Source of the DNA: Onthophagus taurus | Taxonomy: Eukaryota > Arthropoda > Insecta > Coleoptera > Scarabaeidae | Length of the DNA stretch: 64,000 nucleotides | Assembly: GCF_036711975.1 (NCBI RefSeq) | Contig: NC_091967.1 | Coordinates: 24,180,001 to 24,244,000, forward strand | Direction of reading: 5' to 3' | Shown here: positions 21,224 to 32,344 of the stretch, one piece after another | How the letters are laid out: each line of letters opens with the position of its first letter | How positions within the stretch are numbered: position 1 is the first letter of the stretch | Notes under the pieces: generated by a model | What the model was told of the DNA's origin: nothing | The model's input: the letters and a program-made list of their open reading frames with translations, nothing else | Databases searched by the model: none | Made by a program: the position numbers and the translations under genes

Positions 21224-22663
21224 AATTATGTGTTAAGTAATCTTTGACTGCCAATTTTTTGGTTAAGGCGCACGTTGGCGCAAGATTTCTTTCTTATGCT
21301 ATGTACGCCATACCTTCAGCAATAAAAAAATGTTAGCTACAATTGTTCGATTTTGTTCGCTCGCAAGATATTTAATTTAAAAGATTGAATGGTCAAAAAA
21401 TATAAGTATTTATTGACGTCAATAGAAATGGTTGTAATTTTTTTTCAACAAACATCTTTTGAAATTTGGAAAGGCGTAAAATGAAGACCTTTCTGTACTT
21501 TATAAGAAACCAACGACACAATATTTTCAAGTAGTGATATACCATCTTTTTTGTTTTCTAAAGTTGTGTCGTTTTCTAAAAAATTTCCTTATACAAAATA
21601 AGGTAATTGTAATAGCAATTTATTTCGCGCAGTAGCTATTATAAAACACCAAAGACTTCATAAACTTCACTAAGAGTCTATTAATAGTTAAAATATATGT
21701 AACATTTAAAAAAACAACACTATAAAATTTTTTTTTTAATTGATTTTCGATCGGGTTTTGAGTGTTTTCGGACCACTGTGCAACGCGTGCTGTTGCAATC
21801 AATTGGATACGAGCAATTGGTCGCAGAGTGTCTATGAGTATGATTTATCGTCGAGTACGCACATTTGGGTTACGTTCATATCGTCCTTATTTTCGTCTTC
21901 CTATGACTCAACAACGTAAAGATGCCAGACTGCAGTGGAGCCAAAACCGACAACCTTGGGAACATGAATGGGAAACTATCGTCTTCAGCGACGAATCGCG
22001 ATTTTGCTTATGGAATTCTGACGGACGTTTAGGGATCAGACGACCTAGAGGTCAGAGGCAAAATTTACAGTTTGTTCAGCGTCGCCACGCGGCTCAAACT
22101 CCTGGTGTAATGCTGTGGGGAGCAATACGCTACGGTGGCAGGTCTCCTTTGACATTCATTCAAGGCACCCTAAACGCGCGCCCTGTAAGCCCGTGTTAGT
22201 ACCTTTCCTCCAAGACCTTCCAGAGCCCGTCTTCCAACACGATAATGCGCGACCTCATATTGCTCACGTAATGTTAGAGTTCCTAGCACAAAATAATGTT
22301 CTGCAATTGCCTTGGCCCGCAAGATCCCCGGACTTAAACCCTATTCAACATGTCTGGGATATGATGGACAGAAAATTGCGTCGATTACCCAATTCTCCCA
22401 ACACTTTAGAGGAATTACACCAACAGCTACAGGTAGCCTGGAATGAGCTGCCCCAAGAGGCAATAGACCATCTAATTTCCAGTATGCCACGAAGAGTTAC
22501 TGAATGTATAAAAGTACGCGGAGATGCAACACATTATTAACTGTCATTATTAATTGTCATTTGTTTATGAAAATTTAATCATTTGTTTGTCTCTAGGCAC
22601 TAACTATTTCTACGTAATTTTGAAGTTCTGCATCTCCTCCTTCGGGGTGGTTCATTTCTTTTG

Positions 22664-23015
22664 AAACCCAGAGTATATTTGTTCAATCCTACCTTCAAAA
22701 TTGCGAATTTCTAACTTAGATACGAGTGTTGAAAGTTGTTATTTGCATTCACTCTGCTGACTTTCATAGAAACGAATGAGTGAAAATTTTTTTCACTCAC
22801 TCTAATTTTTTTCAACCACTGTTAGCTAAATATAAACCTTTTAAAGCAACAACTCTTAATTTAAACGTAACGGATGTTAACTAAAAAACGGTGGACAGCA
22901 CACGTGGAAAGTTAATTAAGTATTTCACTTGTATAAATTATTAACTTTAATCAATTTATTAATTTTATGCATAATGATGACAATTAACAATTTGACACAA
23001 ATGGTTGTTTACATA
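22664..23015. other. AT-rich spacer between transposons
   Basis: No coding region. Contains a gagtgaaaatttttttcactcactc palindrome-like run about 22769-22805. It is presumably part of the older hAT-like body into which Tc1 inserted. Confidence 0.3.
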
Positions 23016-24097
23016 CAAGGTGATTTATAACATACGGAGTAGATTAAAAGGGTAGGTACTAGGGGCCAAACTGAAGATATTTTCTTAATAATGGTTTGAC
23101 TACAACGTAATAATCACAAAAATATAGAACGTTAAAGTTGAATTAATGGCCGAGCATTTCTTACGATATACGGTATTACACTACGTTTAAATTCAAACTG
23201 CGAATCACAGATTACTCTGTGCTGCGAATATTTCAGGGTTATAGTCTCCGATATTTCTGGTGGTTTTTATGACCCTCAGAAACAGTAGTGGCAGTAATTA
23301 TCACCCGGAAAAAGTACCTAGACCTGATTTATGATAGGTCCTCCTAGGGAACTAGGTCCAGGGACGCACTTCTTTTTTATTTTATTTTAAATTCAACAAA
23401 ATAAAACAGAAATGTAGTAAAGAATATAAATTTACTTATACTTAAATGATTTTACAAAAAAGAGCAAGTATTAATTTATAATATTTTTTATAATTATCTT
23501 AGAATTAGTGCGAAAGGATAATAAATTTTATAATAATAATCATAAATTATTTGAGCAAATGTACTTTTTAGATAGATTTAAATAAATTGTTGTATTTTCA
23601 CACAAAGTAATGATATTTAAGTTTTTAAATATTATGTTATTGAAATTTTCGTTAATGAGGACCTGAACAACTCACGCCAGAGTTTGGGGTTCGTAAACTA
23701 CCTGTATACAACCCCATCTTTGTTCGTTATATGACTGCAATTAAGTCATAAAAACCACCAGAAATATCGGAAACTATACGTAAACAATGCATAATTAGCA
23801 CCAATAATAAAATCTATGTAATATGGCAGTTACGGTTACCATACCATGTTTTTATTGCTGCCATCCAGTTGATTTGGTTACCTAGCAGCGGACATGTCAT
23901 TTAACAAGTATTTTAAATTTGCTCTTTACTGAATATCAGTGGTTCTGAAAAATGGACGATAACTTATTTAAAAAATTAACATGCGATATCTATGTCACTA
24001 TTAAGTTTTTAACAAAACATTATTAAGAAAATCTCTTCAGTTTGACCCTAAGTACCTAACCTTTTAGTCTGCTCCGTATGTTATAAACCACCCTGTA
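23014..24097. mobile_element. Non-autonomous TA-flanked TIR element with an inner inverted repeat
   Basis: Ends caaggtgatttataacatac (23016) and its complement (to 24095) lie within TA borders; the repeats extend about 85 bp (to aaactgaagatattttcttaataat). A second inverted pair lies inside, at about 23241-23275 (ctccgatatttctggtggtt) and 23742-23778, so it is either a foldback or contains a smaller nested element of about 530 bp. No coding potential. Confidence 0.65.
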
Positions 24098-24288
24098 TAT
24101 CAATTAAGAGCATAAGAGTGTCAAAAACTGCTGTCATCGCCGACATGTCGATTGAACAAAACGCTATACAGCAAACGTGGGAAACTAATATTTTCCACTA
24201 ACTTGTATGTCTTTCCAAGTATCCGACATACGCGTTAATGAAAAATCATAGTTTCCTCACTTGTACTGTTATATACTATTAACTATTA

Positions 24289-24752
24289 TACAATATGTCC
24301 GTAAAGTAACGGATATAGGCGATAAAATCATGATAAAAGATTTAAATTCTTTGCAATTTTTTGGTGTAGATTTCAAATTTTGTTCACCATTTTTAAACGA
24401 GTTATGACATCATTGATATTTTTTTCAAAGGGCAATCCCCCATTTTTATTAGGGAATATGAAAGAGAATTCTTTTCTGAATTCTTGAAAATTTTCTTATG
24501 AAACCAATATTAATATACTATACTAGGTTCAGAAAAAATCCTCTTTCATATTCCGTAATTAAAATGAGGGATTGCCGTTTGAAAAAAATTCCGATGACGT
24601 CATAACTCGCTTAAAAATGGTGGAAAAATTTAAAATCTACACCAAACAGTTGTAAAATATTTAAATCTTTAGACCCGTTTCAGGGATTTTTCGTGATAAA
24701 CCGTTTATAATGATTTTATCGCCTATATCCGTTACTTTACGGACACACTGTA
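24289..24752. mobile_element. Foldback TIR element, 460 bp
   Basis: caatatgtccgtaaagtaac at 24291 and its complement ending 24750 are flanked by TA. The two halves are complementary over most of their length (for example accatttttaaacgagttatgac on the left against gtcataactcgcttaaaaatggt on the right). An RNA copy would form a hairpin of about 200 bp. Confidence 0.65.
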
Positions 24753-24889
24753 TAAGGTTTGTCATTAGCAACCTCACTGTAACAATCCCAATACGATATA
24801 TAAAATGTCTTGTTGCAGTTTCGTCTAGTTTTCTTCTCTTCGCTTGTAATTCATCATCACATCCATTACTAACAGAACTGTCGCTGTTA

Positions 24890-25620
24890 TCACTTTCGAA
24901 AGTATCCTCTTTTTAATGCAAGAAGTCGTTTTGAAAAATCACTTTTAGTTCTTGAGAAAAAAATTTTTGAAATGATCGACAATTTTTTCGAATATTGCAA
25001 TTTTCGCCGATTATGTTTTAAAAATTCGTATAAAATCCATTTCTTGGAATATGAGTTTGAAAATTTCCCAAAGTGTTAATAAGAATGTCCTCTTTCCAAT
25101 AAATCAACATGTTTAGAAAAATAACTTTTAGTTTTTGAGAAAACAATATTTGAAGTTTTGATAAAATTTTTGATGTTGCAATTTTCATCGATAATTTTCA
25201 AAATTCGCTATAAAATGAATTTCTTGAAGGATCCTTGTGGAAATATCACCAATTATTAATTAAAGAATCCTCTTTTTAATGCAAGAAGACGTTTTGAAAA
25301 ATCACTTTTAGTTCTTAAGAAATAAATTTTTGAAATAAACTACAATTTTTTCGAATTTTCCAATTTTCGACAATTAAGTTTTAAAAATACGTATAAAATC
25401 CATTTCTTGGAATACGAGTTTGAAAATTTCCAAAAGTGTTAAGAATGTCCTCTTTCCAATAAACCAACCTGTTTTAAAATTTATGATATTTGAAGTTTTG
25501 ATAAAATTTTCGATGTTTCGATAACTTTCAAAATTCGCTATAAAATTTATTTCTTGAAGGATCCTTGCGGAAATATCGCCAATTATTAATTTAATTCCTC
25601 TTTTTAGAGTTCATTCGTTA
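24890..25620. repeat. 363-bp dimeric satellite, about two units
   Basis: Units start tcctctttttaatgcaagaa at 24905 and 25268, period 363. Each is two diverged halves of about 180 bp, the second beginning tcctctttccaata (25088, 25448). The same satellite, in the same orientation, occurs at 51961-53190. Both arrays are associated with ggatatccgg-type ends. Confidence 0.8.
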
Positions 25621-25830
25621 GTTAAATTATCAACAAAAAGTTCATTTTGTATCCAAATAAGTTGAAATATCTTATCAACTTTCTTATTAATTTCATTTTT
25701 ATTCAAATATTGTAATAATGTAGCAATAGGGTATCACTTCAGAAATGTACCAGAAATTATAACCATAATGGCCGGATAGATTTGCCAGATAACCGGATAT
25801 CCGGCCGAATATCATCCAAGCAATCGTAGA

Positions 25831-28800
25831 TAAAATAAAATGCTAAACTGGTTTGTATGAATTCTAAAAAGTTTTTGTTTTCTTCGAATTAATTTATGAA
25901 GGGATTTAAATAGAAATAAAACAAATCATTTCGAGTTACTATTATTTACTGCTCAAAATATATTTATCCAACATTCTCATTGCTTACAATACAATGCATC
26001 ATTATTTTTCTTTTTACAGGTCATGTTGCAGGTAATCTGTATAAATTCTCGGGCTCAATTCCAATTAACGTTTTATCCTACGTTTCCATCACTTAAATAT
26101 ATTATCTATTTTATATAACAGACTTGTCTTGGGGGAGGGGGTGTACTTACATGATGCGTGTGTCGAAGATAAAGTGTTATTTGATAGTAGTTTAACGTAG
26201 TAAAAAATAATTAATATACACAATAGCAACGACAAATATTTTAATAATTAATTAATTAATAATAATAGTAAATATTTATAATACATAATTGTTTGGGAAA
26301 TTCGGATGGTGTTCCGAGAAAAATCATCATCAGATTTGAGCCCGAGATCAATACAATGTGTTTTGTTTATAGTAGTAGTAGTTGTTGATTAAATTGGAGA
26401 TGTTTTTTTTTGCGGAGACCAAAAACTGAAAAACAAAACTCAGATTTCGGTCCGAATCTCGTCGGAAAATTATCAAACAAAAAGAAAATTCAAAACCTAT
26501 TAATAATACTGCCCACTCGTTTATACGCTTCTCGTCGACGAGAAATTGAGTGTGTGAGGGTAAAAAATAATTGTATGAGAGGGGGAGTTTGGGTCATTAA
26601 ACATTTTTTCTTCATTCTCGTAATATAATTATAATGAGGGGTGGATTGAGTCCGTCTCAAATATACACATAATTAATTAAATCGCTTAAACCATGTTATT
26701 CACATTATATATATAAAAAAGTAATTAATAAAATTTGTACATATTGCACTTGTTTTACAAAAAAAAAAATTTACAAAAAAAATTTTTCAACGAATTCTCA
26801 TTCACGTTTATTTTTAATATTTAATATAGAAATCTTAATAAAAAATGAGAAGTTAACGCTAGTTTGTAGGAATGGGTCTTTCGTTTCGGCAACGATCTTT
26901 ATTTTTTATCCATTTTTTGAATGAAATTTTATTTTTATGTGCTGATTAAAAAAGAGTACGATGAAAAACTTTATATTATTATTTCTTTCAAAATTTTATG
27001 AATGAAGTTGCGTTTAAATTTTGATTGTCGTTATAATTAATTGTTTTTTTATTAATTTATATGATTAGATTTTTTTTATTTTTCCATACATTTTTTATCG
27101 TATTCTTTTTATTTTTTTTGAAAATAATTTGGTCATTTCACGAATAAAAAGAAATATTTACATACATGTTTAAATGAGATCTTAGTTACATATTACATAT
27201 TTAATTAAAATTATATTTAGAGCAACATTTTTTATTTTATCGCTCTAAAACATTTTTTATTAAATATATTAATACATAAAAATTTATTTGTTCTTAACCC
27301 TTTAACACGAAATAACACGTAATAATAATTTTTTGTCGAAAATATACAAGAATTAAAATATTAATAAAAATTTGTACGTTAAAGTGTTAAATTGAAATTA
27401 CCAAATAATTAACAAAAATTTATAACACATCAATTATAAAATAAAATTTGTTTTGATTCTTTTTTTTTAATACATACAACACACGGATAATATGCAGAAA
27501 CGAAAGATTATATATTATTTATAACAAAATCGGTATCTTCTTTGACTAATCTTATATACACATTATGATACAAAAAAGAACGATCTTTTCTCTTTTAATT
27601 AACGTTATATACCTTTTTAACTTGATTTAAAGTTTTAACACAGACTGAAATGGTAGAACTGACTAATTAATCAGGCGTGTAAAATATAATTTTACTCTAA
27701 ACCGATTAAAAAAAATAAGAAAAACATACATTAGAATGTTCGGCAGGAATATTTAGTTATGTTTGTGTCACACCGCTTTCTTTATTGGTTTATATATTTT
27801 TTAATCTCCGTACTCGTACTTCCGGTTAATGTTAGAGCTAAATATTCCGAGCTGTCGCGAATAATTCTGATCTTTTTGTTTTAAAGTTTTTTTTTCCGAT
27901 CAAATCTGTCGAAAGATTTCTCGAAAAACTTTTTAAGTGTCTTATATCCATATCCGTTTATAAAGTTTAATTTTTTTTTCGTTTTCATCATCTGCTACCT
28001 ACAAGTTTATTCTCATATTATAATAAGTAATAATAATAATTACGTGTTTTTTTTTTATTTTGTATAAATTAGAAATCAGTTCCCTTTTCGTTTTTTTTTT
28101 AATTTATAACCAGACTTTTTGTTGTTATATTCTTGTTGTTTTTATGATTATATTTTTAATATTCTATTTTATCCCTTTAATGTATTTCAATTTAACATTA
28201 CGTACTTAAAAAATCATCAATAATATTAATAATAATCTAATTCTAAGAAATCATACTACATTGAGAGCTTTAGAAGCTCGCAATTTTTTCATTTTAATAT
28301 TATGATTTTTGTAAACTTTAGAGATGCGCACTTTTAAATGTATTTCATACAGTTGATCTCATAGAAACAGTTAAGTTTATTACGAGTATTTTTAATCTAA
28401 ACTCTTTCCATTTTTCGTCGAATTATTTTGAGATAATCTTATCATAATCTAAAAAATATGTTTTATGTTGGGTTGGATTGCGTTTAACCGAGGTTAAGCT
28501 CGAAACTGAATTTATTTGTGACTTTGTTATTGCAAAAAGTACACAGTAGTTGTTGTTATTCTCCCTTTACACTATGTTGTAGGTGATCAATAGAATGAAA
28601 ATGATAAATCAAGCTAGAAAGAGTAATTAAAGAGAACCAATTTGTTGATCTGGATTATCTTAAAACCCTAAACTTTTCCATACACGTTTATACTATTTAA
28701 AATTGTTAAATAAGATATCAATGCACAGGGAATAAGGTTGGCAATAATGGGCGTGATTTGGTAATTATTGACACTTTAATATCTTGGTTCAAAACACAAC

Positions 28801-29440
28801 TGATAAAATTGTATGGTGCCATTTCAAAACGTGACCAGAAGTGATAATAGATGCCTGAACGAAATTTGACAACGATCATAATAAACATTTTGTTCAACAC
28901 ACTCCTAGCATTTATATCATTGAGAACAGATGTTGAAAGCAAATAGCTTTAGAAGTTATAACTGACACATTTGGACATATACAAAGTTGGATGCAATAAA
29001 GTTTTTGAAACCCATTTCAAATCTTTATGATGATCATCAGTAACCAAATTCCAAAAATCAAAGGAAAAGGCAAACAACTTAGGACGTTAAGGCTTAGTTT
29101 TGACACATTTGGTGTTTTCTGATTCGTTATAAATTTAAATGACCTGCAGCTCATCGAAGCTGTTGAGTAAGTTTTACATGAATTAAGTGAATTGTTCTTG
29201 GACAAAACTTTTGGATGAAACAAGGGTAATACCTGAAAAAAATGTGTTGGTAACTAATTTGTATAGTGCAGCAAACTCAAAGAACAAGAACGAATCGCCT
29301 CATCTATGAGGGAAAAATATAAGTCAGGACTAAGTACAAATAGAAAAAAAATGGACAAGTTACAAACAGTACTGCCTCAAATCAGAAGACTTAGGTGTAC
29401 CTTTATTTATGATATAGTCGATATAATGAGAAACGCGAAT
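25831..29440. other. Very AT-rich non-coding DNA
   Basis: Long runs of A and T, no supported open frame or splice pattern. It could be the distal part of a long EcR 3' UTR (EcR is on the minus strand, stop at 40868), or intergenic DNA. The text at 26100-26620 is the least AT-rich part. No gene is called. Confidence 0.35.
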
Positions 29441-29455
29441 GACTAATCGATAAAT

Positions 29456-30135
29456 CACAATCAAAGTTTTATTGTGGTGCAACGACTTCTCACTTTGGAA
29501 AATGTATCAACCTAAGTCTGTTATGATCTGCGATGGATGCAAAAATTCTGCAAATCACACTAATCTTTTTCTAAAAAGGGTTCGACGAATCCTGTATTAT
29601 GCAGACAATGCCATACAAACAGCAGAAATGAGGATGACCTACAACATATTCTGTAATAACGTGCAGCTGATGAAGGAAGTGAGATATCAGGAAAATAAGG
29701 CAGCGAAAATATCAGGCTACCTAAAAGATATATATAACGCAAGAAATAAATGGGTGTCGAAAGCAAAATCAAATTGTATATTTGGACTTTGTCTTTGCGG
29801 CAGAGACTAGAGCCAAAACATAATGAGGACTACAGAAATGAGAATCGTAAGAAGTATAAAAGGTATTATAATCCGAAACCGAGTATAAAATGTGGACATA
29901 ATGAGAGATGTGGAAGAGCAGGACGTTGTGAGATGGACGAGAGAAGATACCAAACGTCAACTTGTAAGTTCCGAGCGCTAGGAATAAAGCTAGACTTCCT
30001 TGTTACAAAAAGAAATGAGACAGAGCAGACAGGACTAAGTCTGTATAGCAAGAAGAAGAAGACAAATCTAATGTTACAATTTAAGTTTGAATTATTTGTG
30101 TTAACCAGTGATGATTTTACGAAGAGAAATATATA
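29456..30135 (+). pseudogene. Non-LTR retrotransposon 3'-end fragment, copy 1
   Basis: Plus-strand frames correspond to the C-terminal region of endonuclease/reverse-transcriptase ORFs: MRTTEMRIVRSIKG-like, then DVVRW, then FLVTKRNETEQTGLSLYSKK. This is preceded by the repeated block starting about 29473 (tggtgcaacgacttctcact) and followed by a ttgtgttaaccagtgatgat tail. Multiple shifts and stops. The same unit recurs at 30890-31440 and 35440-36190. Confidence 0.55.
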
Positions 30136-30889
30136 GATGGTAATTATGCAGAAAATTTCATAGCTAGACAATGAAGTAATGAAAGAGTTCCACGTTACAA
30201 CAAAAAATCGCAATTTTGATTTGCTATCTGAGAGAACAAGGGAATTTTAGCAATGGATATTCATAAAAAAAAGTAAAATATGGTACACCAAAAAGGGAAT
30301 GTTAAAAACTGCGAAAAGGGTCAAGGCAGAAAATGTCTAGGAAAACGGAAAAAATTGAAAATAACATTAAAGGCAATAGACGACAAATCCCTAATAATAA
30401 GGTAAATGGCAAGTCTATAAAAAAAGATTACCGCCCTTCAGTTATGATATCATAATCCTCAGTGGTGTAATCAAAGAATGGAGAACTTATATTGAAATTG
30501 TTTGTCATCATTAATAATCTGGAAGTTGTTTTAGACAATCTAAATATTCAAATTTCGACTTAATTTTTTGATTCGGTAAAATCGTTGCTATACTCTAATC
30601 AAAGAAAAAGATAAAACTGTTCTTCCTAATTGAAGAGAAAATATGGCGAAATAATATTGGAATATCGAAATAATATACTGTAATATTATTTTAAAGAATT
30701 TATGAATGACAATGTTTTGTGACATAAGTTTGTGCCCATTGAGGTTGTGAAAAAATATGATAAGACAATTGTGTCTTATGATGGCGTACATAAAATAGAC
30801 AAGACGCTTGAGAATTCTTGTTTTAAGTAAAAAATGGAATATTGCAAAAATGAAAATAATGCAGTCGCTATATAAAGTTTTATAGTATA

Positions 30890-31440
30890 ATGTGTGAATA
30901 CTTCCCACTTTAAAAAATGTATCAACCTAAGTCTGTTATGATCTGCGATGGATGGAAAAATTCTGCAAATTACGCAAATCTTGTTCTAAAATGGGTTCGA
31001 CGAATCCTCTGTTAAGCAGACGATGACATACAAGTATTCTGTAATAACATAATAGACCTGTCATTACTTGGTCCAACTGTCTGGGGATGGAAATATCCAG
31101 CAACAGGAAGCTGATGGAGAAAGTGAGATATCAGGAAAATAATAACCGCAACAAATACATGGGTGTAGAAAGCAAAGTCCAAATGAAACATAATGAACTG
31201 AAATGAGAATCGTAAGAAGTATAAAAGGTGTTATAATTCGAGACTGAGTATAAAATGTGGACATAATGAGAAATGTGGGAGAGCAGAACGTTGTGAGATG
31301 GACAAAGATGGCCAAAAACACAAAGACCAGAAACCAAGCGTCAAGTTGGAAGTCCCGAACGCTATTATGAAAGCTAGACTTCCTTGTTACAAGAAGAAAT
31401 GAGACAGAACAGACAAGACTAAGTCCTATATCAAGAAGAA
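30890..31440 (+). pseudogene. Non-LTR retrotransposon 3'-end fragment, copy 2
   Basis: Shares with copy 1 and copy 3 the phrases aatgtatcaacctaagtctg, tataaaatgtggacataatg and tccttgttacaagaagaaatg, but with internal deletions relative to copy 1. It runs into the tandem repeats at 31445. Confidence 0.55.
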
Positions 31441-31444
31441 GAAG

Positions 31445-32340
31445 ACAAATCTAATGTTACAATTTAAGTTAGAGTTATTTGTGTTAACCAGTGATGATTT
31501 TACAACATTTTGGACTTTAGTATATGATCTGAAATTGAAATATATTGGTGGTAGTTATGCAGAAAATTTCGTAGCTAGACAATGAATTAGTGAAAGAATA
31601 CTATCAAAACCAGAACCACATTGTAATCTTATTAATGTATGTCAATGAGCAATATGATCAATAGAGGATACTTTTAAGAAGCTAATTTCTTGAAATCGTT
31701 CTAGAAGTACTGATTTTTTGCAACTTACGCAAAAATGATCTCCACGAAAAGCATGCTTTCTACTTTGGTAAATGTACTATGATTGTCTGAATGATCAGCA
31801 AATAATTGTGAGCAGTAGGTTCTGTCAGCATCTGCGTTGGATGGAAAATTTCCGCAAATTACACAAATCTAATGTTAAAACTCAAGTTATAACTATTTGT
31901 GTTAACCAGTGATAATTTTACAACATGTTGGATTTTAGTATATGATCTGAAATTGAAATATATTGGTGGTAGTTATGCAGAAAATTTTTTAGCTAAACAA
32001 TGAAGTAATGAAAGAATACTATCAAAACCAGAACCACACTGTAATCTTATTAATATATGTCATTGAGCAATATGATCAATAGAGGATACATTTAAGAAGC
32101 TAATTTCTTTAAATCGTTCGAATGTACTGATTTTTGCAATTTATGCAAAAATGATCTCCAATAAAAGCATGCTTTCTATTTTGATAAATGTACGATTGTC
32201 TGAATGATCAGCAAGTAATTGTGAGTACTAGGTTCTGTCAGCATTTGCGGTGGATGGAAAATTTCTGCAAATAACACAAATTTAATGTTACAACTCAAGT
32301 TATAGCTATTTATGTTAACCAGTGATAATTTTACATTTCT
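31445..32340. repeat. About 415-bp tandem repeat
   Basis: The phrase acaaat(c/t)taatgtta recurs at 31445, 31863 and 32276 (spacing 418 and 413). Between them the units are alike, including gaaatatattggtggtagtt and caatatgatcaatagaggat. Two full units and the start of a third. The first part of the unit is the tail of the neighbouring retrotransposon fragments, so the array probably grew from one inserted tail. Confidence 0.75.
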
Positions 32341-32344
32341 GAGT

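Larger units (their letters stand above)
19762..21780. mobile_element. Transib element with RSS-like CACAGTG ends, 5-bp duplication CAACG
   Basis: Both ends are CACAGTGGTCCGA, inverted, with a direct 5-bp duplication CAACG outside (19757-19761, 21781-21785). CACWRTG ends and 5-bp GC-rich duplications define the Transib superfamily, relatives of RAG1. At each end the heptamer is followed by a 12-base spacer and a nine-base block, AGAAAACCC on the left and TCAAAACCC on the right, each matching the recombination signal nonamer ACAAAAACC at seven of nine positions. Similarity then continues through gatcgaaaat. The interior contains a probable transposase C-terminus (20876-21223, minus) and a foreign TIR fragment (20091-20660). 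Confidence 0.85.
19496..22540 (+). pseudogene. Broken Tc1 (DD34E) transposase
   Basis: ATG at 19496 (MPRVRRRANF). An N-terminal paired-like helix-turn-helix follows (LKPFERGRIIGMHEAGLSF, then IGRRMGLPHATIRRTW). A stop at 19655-19657 and a frameshift precede the Transib insertion at 19762. The catalytic part resumes at 21786: first Asp in VFSDESRF, then a frameshift near 22180, second Asp in HDNARPH, and the third site in SPDLNPIQHVWD. The residue expected to be Glu, 34 residues after the second Asp, is Gln (CAA at 22346-22348). Thus at least a stop, two frameshifts, an insertion and loss of the catalytic Glu: an old, inactive copy. The joint across the insertion, minus one target copy, stays in frame. 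Confidence 0.9.
19287..22663 (+). mobile_element. Tc1-like transposon, interrupted by a Transib insertion
   Basis: TIRs caaaagaaatgaaccacccc (19287) and its complement (ending 22663) bracket a Tc1-family transposase on the plus strand. The TIR similarity continues to about 19330, where agaactttgaaatta matches the complement of taattttgaagttct near 22615. A 2019-bp Transib insertion at 19762-21780 splits the transposase. Without it the element would be about 1.35 kb, a normal Tc1 size. Confidence 0.8.
19144..25830. mobile_element. Composite hAT-like element with ggatatccgg ends, interrupted by other transposons
   Basis: The left end near 19144 reads taggggtggaacggatatcc followed by several ccggatatcc-type palindromic motifs. 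At 25769-25830 a related, inverted block (gataaccggatatccggccg) occurs. A third copy of the left end is at 51923 (tagtggtggaacggatatcc), immediately followed by the same 363-bp satellite as here. I infer one non-autonomous element type whose body is the satellite, expanded here by insertion of Tc1 (19287-22663) and two TIR elements (23016-24095, 24291-24750). The GGGGTGG-type end suggests hAT; no clean 8-bp duplication was established. Confidence 0.4.

Noticed and set aside
24890..25620. CRISPR-like array
   Set aside because: Long 363-bp units without unique spacers; a eukaryotic satellite.
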